DNA of 7,840 nt, from assembly GCA_013911345.1 (NCBI GenBank), contig JACETJ010000054.1, positions 1 through 7,840 on the forward strand, read 5' to 3'. The notes beneath the pieces are model-generated. The model made no database searches. It was not told the DNA's origin and saw only the letters and a program-made list of their open reading frames with translations. Shown here one piece after another: positions 4,866-7,840 of the stretch (positions within the stretch are counted from its first letter, which is position 1; each line of letters opens with the position of its first letter). Both the position numbers and the translations under genes were made by a program. The stretch comes from Congregibacter sp. Lineage in GTDB: Bacteria > Pseudomonadota > Gammaproteobacteria > Pseudomonadales > Halieaceae.

Positions 4866-6074
4866 GTGGATACCCATTTTCAACGCATCGAGCGTCTTCC
4901 CCCTTACGTCTTCAATATCATCGGAGAGTTGAAGCAGGCCGCGCGCGCTCGGGGTGAGGACATCATTGATTTCGGCATGGGCAACCCAGACCAGCCGACA
5001 CCAGCACATATTGTCGAAAAGTTGCGTGAGACCGTCGGACGCGGCGATACACATCGTTACTCGCAGTCCAAAGGCATCCCCAGACTGCGCAGGGCGATCT
5101 GCGACTGGTACCAGAATCGCTATTCGGTATCGCTCGACCCCGAGACCGAAGCCATCGTTACGCTGGGTTCCAAAGAGGGCTTGGCGCATCTGGCGTTGGC
5201 CACCACCGGTGTGGGTGATGCGATTTTGGTGCCCAACCCCAGTTATCCGATTCATCCATACGGCTTTGTGATCTCGGGCGCGGACCTGAGGCACGTGCCC
5301 ATGCAAAGCGAAGCCGGCTTCCTGGAGGAGTTGGAGTCAGCGATTCGCAACACTTATCCCAAGCCAAAGATGTTGGTGTTGAACTTTCCTTCAAATCCCA
5401 CGGGGCACTGTGTCGAGCTCTCTTTCTTTGAGCGGGTAGTCGAGATTGCCGAGCAACATGACCTCTGGGTCGTCCACGACCTTGCCTACGCTGACCTGGT
5501 TTTTGACGGGTATAAAGCGCCCAGTATTCTGCAGGTCCCTGGAGCGCGAGATATTGCAGTTGAGTTTTTCACGCTCTCCAAGAGTTACAACATGCCCGGC
5601 TGGCGCGTGGGCTTTTGCTGCGGCAACCCCGAGCTCATAGCGGCACTGACCCGCATCAAGTCTTACCTCGACTACGGTATCTTCACGCCCGTGCAGGTGG
5701 CAGCGATCGCAGCGCTGGAGGGAGACCAACAGTGCGTTCGTGATATTTGTGACATGTATAGGCGCCGGCGTGACGTGTTGTGCCAAGGCCTTAATGAGGC
5801 GGGTTGGCCGGTCGAGCCACCCAAAGCCACCATGTTCGTGTGGGCTCAGATTCCGGAGGCGTTCCGCCATATGGGGTCTGTGGAGTTCAGCAAGCTCCTG
5901 TTGCAACGGGGCGGTGTTGCGGTGTCGCCCGGTGTGGGCTTTGGAGAATATGGAGAAGGTTTCGTGCGCTTTGGGCTGATCGAGAATGAGCACCGGACCC
6001 GACAAGCGATCCGGGGTATCAAAAAAGTTTTGCGTCAGAACCCGCCAGTGGCGGCTCAAGGATTGTCAGCATGA
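4866..6074 (+). CDS. alaC: Alanine transaminase AlaC (class I/II PLP aminotransferase)
   Basis: Role: cytoplasmic PLP enzyme of aminotransferase fold type I, expected to convert pyruvate and glutamate to alanine and 2-oxoglutarate. Seen in 402 residues: RIERLPPYVFNIIGELKQAA at the N-terminus, DFGMGNPDQPTP (35-46), GSKEGLAHLA (101-110), NFPSNPTG with N177, HDLAYAD with D205 and Y208, the Schiff-base lysine K239 in TLSKSYNMPGWRVGF, and the substrate-carboxylate arginine R368 in VRFGL. E. coli AlaC is about 412 residues. The start is GTG 4866: family N-termini begin just before this block, no in-frame ATG is near, and the ribosome-binding site is poor (GAG at 4855-4857), suggesting coupling to dsbC. 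It overlaps hom by 4 nt (ATGA). Known: aminotransferases of this subgroup often sit before hom-thrC in Beta- and Gammaproteobacteria. Exact substrate preference (alanine, or aspartate-type) is not settled by sequence. Confidence 0.9.
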   Translation: MDTHFQRIERLPPYVFNIIGELKQAARARGEDIIDFGMGNPDQPTPAHIVEKLRETVGRGDTHRYSQSKGIPRLRRAICDWYQNRYSVSLDPETEAIVTLGSKEGLAHLALATTGVGDAILVPNPSYPIHPYGFVISGADLRHVPMQSEAGFLEELESAIRNTYPKPKMLVLNFPSNPTGHCVELSFFERVVEIAEQHDLWVVHDLAYADLVFDGYKAPSILQVPGARDIAVEFFTLSKSYNMPGWRVGFCCGNPELIAALTRIKSYLDYGIFTPVQVAAIAALEGDQQCVRDICDMYRRRRDVLCQGLNEAGWPVEPPKATMFVWAQIPEAFRHMGSVEFSKLLLQRGGVAVSPGVGFGEYGEGFVRFGLIENEHRTRQAIRGIKKVLRQNPPVAAQGLSA

Positions 6075-7372
6075 GTCATAAGCCACTCAACATCGGCATT
6101 TGCGGTGTCGGTACCGTGGGGATCGCGACTATCGAGATTTTGCAGAAGCAGCGAGAGACACTGCTTTCGCGCTCCGGCCGGTCATTGCTTGTGAGCCATG
6201 TTGGCGCCCGTCGTGAACACACTGACCATGATTACGGCGATGCGCGTGTGAGTCGGGATGTCATGGATCTGGCTCTAGACCCAGAGGTAGACGTGCTGGT
6301 TGAGCTGATTGGAGGCACGTCAGTCGCTTACGATTTGATCAAACTGGCGATCCAACAAGGCAAACACGTTGTCACCGCAAATAAGGCGTTGATTGCTGAG
6401 CATGGTAATGAACTGACCGCTCTCGCGGAGTCTGCGGGTGTGCAGATTCGGTTTGAGGCCGCGGTTGCCGGTGGCATACCGATTATCAAGGCGTTGCGCG
6501 AATCGATGGCGGCCAACAATGTGTCCGAGGTTGCAGGCATTATTAATGGCACGGGCAACTTTATCCTCACTGAAATGAGCACCAAGGGGCGTGCGTTCGA
6601 CGACGTGCTCTCTGAGGCGCAGGCGCTGGGCTATGCTGAGGCCGATCCCACCTTTGACATTGATGGCACCGATGCGGCTCACAAGCTGGTGATCCTCGCT
6701 TCGCTGGCTTTTGGTATTCCTCTGAGTATCGATGCACCCATGAAGCAAGGTATTCAGGATGTTTCTCCAGAAGATCTGGAGTACGCCGCTTCCATGGGGT
6801 ACCGCGTCAAACATCTGGGGATCGCACGGCAGACGAATCAAGGAATAGAGATGCGTGTGCACCCAACGCTGATTCCCGAGCATAAGCAAATTGCCACAGT
6901 CGACGGCGTATTGAACGCGGTCATGGTGTCAGGAGATGCGGTGGGTGAACTGTTGCTGGTTGGACCGGGTGCCGGCGGCGCAGCCACAGCGTCATCGGTT
7001 TGCGCAGACTTGGTCGATATCGCGCGAAACTCCTCAGGATCGGGGCCTGCCTTGGGTGTTCCCGCGTCACAGTTGAGCGAGCAGGCGCTGGTACCCAGTG
7101 AGCAGATTGCCAGTGAATGGTATGTAAGACTGACAGCCGCAGATCAGCCCGGTGTGATGTCCGATATCACGCAGGTGCTCGCAAGCCGCGATATCAGCAT
7201 TGAATCAATGCTTCAGAAGCCACCAGCTCCAGGATCCGGTAAGGTGCCGATTGTGTTATTGACCCATATGGCGCCGCAATCCGTAATGACAGACGCTTTG
7301 AACGAAATCACGGCGCTTGGCGAAGTCGAACCGGATTTCGCTTTAATGCGTGTCGAGGCGTTTGATCGCTAG
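6071..7372 (+). CDS. hom: Homoserine dehydrogenase (monofunctional, with ACT domain)
   Basis: Role: reduces aspartate-4-semialdehyde to homoserine with NAD(P)H, the branch point to threonine and methionine. Seen in 433 residues: Rossmann motif GICGVGTVG (9-17), TANKAL with K105, EAAVAGGIPII (129-139), INGTGNFIL (158-166), and the family signature ending DPTFDIDGTDAAHK (192-205). E190, D201 and K205 keep the spacing of the catalytic E208, D219 and K223 of the yeast enzyme. A C-terminal ACT domain starts at about 349 (EWYVRLTAADQPGVMSDITQ), consistent with threonine feedback inhibition. Unlike E. coli ThrA there is no aspartokinase fusion. Start: ATG 6071 overlaps the alaC stop, with AAGGA at 6058-6062, 8 nt upstream. 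It precedes thrC by 44 nt; homoserine kinase (thrB) is not between them, as in Pseudomonas-type genomes. Confidence 0.97.
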   Translation: MSHKPLNIGICGVGTVGIATIEILQKQRETLLSRSGRSLLVSHVGARREHTDHDYGDARVSRDVMDLALDPEVDVLVELIGGTSVAYDLIKLAIQQGKHVVTANKALIAEHGNELTALAESAGVQIRFEAAVAGGIPIIKALRESMAANNVSEVAGIINGTGNFILTEMSTKGRAFDDVLSEAQALGYAEADPTFDIDGTDAAHKLVILASLAFGIPLSIDAPMKQGIQDVSPEDLEYAASMGYRVKHLGIARQTNQGIEMRVHPTLIPEHKQIATVDGVLNAVMVSGDAVGELLLVGPGAGGAATASSVCADLVDIARNSSGSGPALGVPASQLSEQALVPSEQIASEWYVRLTAADQPGVMSDITQVLASRDISIESMLQKPPAPGSGKVPIVLLTHMAPQSVMTDALNEITALGEVEPDFALMRVEAFDR

Positions 7373-7416
7373 ACATTGCCGGTAAACGAAGACACTTCAA
7401 AGGTGGACAGACTGCA

Positions 7417-7840
7417 GTGAGCCTTCAATACCTCAGTACCCGAGGACAGGCACCTGAGCTCGATTTCGAGGGGGTGTTACTGGCGGGCCTCGCTCAGGAT
7501 GGAGGTCTCTACCTGCCCAAGTCCCTGCCCCAGTTCAGCGCGGCCGAGCTTCAGTCGATGCGGGGTATGTCCTACACCGAATTGGCCACCACCGTGATTG
7601 CGCCTTTCGTGGAAGGCAGTATCGATCGTGAGACCTTGGCAGGTTTAGTCGAGGCCTCGTACCGCGATTTTAGGCACCAGGCCGTTGCCCCCCTCCTGCA
7701 ATTGGACCACGACCAGTGGTTACTAGAGCTGTTTCACGGACCCACCCTGGCATTCAAGGATTTTGCCCTGCAGCTTCTAGGGCGGCTGCTTGATCACGTA
7801 CTGACCCGACGAGGTGAAAGGGTTGTGATCATGGGCGCAA
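7417..7840 (+). CDS. thrC: Threonine synthase ThrC, N-terminal part (runs off right edge)
   Basis: Role: PLP-dependent conversion of O-phosphohomoserine to threonine, the last step of the pathway. Seen: from GTG 7417 an open frame of 141 codons continues past the window. It begins MSLQYLSTRGQAPELDFEGV, with AQDGGLYLPKSLP (26-38) and the PLP-lysine signature HGPTLAFKDFALQ (107-119), where K114 matches the Schiff-base lysine of E. coli ThrC. The sequence stops at VVIMGA, where the nucleotide-loop ATSGDTG motif would follow. The start is chosen because family members begin with YxSTRG; no nearby in-frame ATG exists. AAGGTGGA (7400-7407) is a somewhat distant ribosome-binding site. No terminator lies in the 44-nt gap after hom, so co-transcription with hom is likely. 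Confidence 0.96.
   Translation, partial: MSLQYLSTRGQAPELDFEGVLLAGLAQDGGLYLPKSLPQFSAAELQSMRGMSYTELATTVIAPFVEGSIDRETLAGLVEASYRDFRHQAVAPLLQLDHDQWLLELFHGPTLAFKDFALQLLGRLLDHVLTRRGERVVIMGA

Noticed and set aside
5391..6059. 222-codon open frame on the minus strand over alaC
   Set aside because: Entirely antisense to a conserved aminotransferase, with no recognisable domain.

Overview
This is an ordinary, well-conserved stretch of a gammaproteobacterial chromosome. Eight genes lie in one direction (ffh, rpsP, rimM, trmD, rplS, dsbC, alaC, hom), a ninth (thrC) runs off the right edge, and a divergent membrane-protein gene (ypjD-like) is cut by the left edge. The order ypjD <- -> ffh-rpsP-rimM-trmD-rplS is typical of Gammaproteobacteria. 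The moderately GC-rich composition and the dsbC-hom-thrC linkage suggest a marine lineage related to Pseudomonas, Marinobacter or the OM60/Halieaceae group. That placement is an inference; no marker here fixes the genus.

Layout. 1-78 (-): N-terminus of a YpjD/CcsA-like inner-membrane protein. 79-199: short divergent promoter region with overlapping -10 elements on the two strands. 200-1579: ffh (SRP GTPase). 1580-1702: gap with a weak terminator-like hairpin and an rpsP promoter. 1703-3351: rpsP, rimM, trmD, tightly packed, with rimM and trmD overlapping by 14 nt. A second promoter appears to be embedded in the end of trmD, followed by a structured leader of about 157 nt and then rplS (3516-3872). 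3873-4072: a 200-nt gap with a terminator-like hairpin, a weak promoter and a 39-nt imperfect inverted repeat. 4073-7840: dsbC, alaC (GTG start, 25 nt after dsbC), hom (4-nt ATGA overlap) and thrC (GTG start, partial), a probable second operon.

Functionally, the left half serves protein synthesis and export: SRP targeting, two ribosomal proteins, a 30S maturation factor and a tRNA methyltransferase. The right half joins a periplasmic disulfide isomerase to amino-acid enzymes: an alanine-forming aminotransferase and two threonine-pathway enzymes.

No mobile element, CRISPR array, tRNA or rRNA was seen, nor any clearly novel system. The points worth a second look are regulatory: a nested hairpin leader before rplS, a hairpin across the rpsP stop next to the rimM ribosome-binding site, the inverted repeat before dsbC, a shared GC-rich discriminator at the four forward promoters, and a CFYC active site in DsbC where CGYC is usual.
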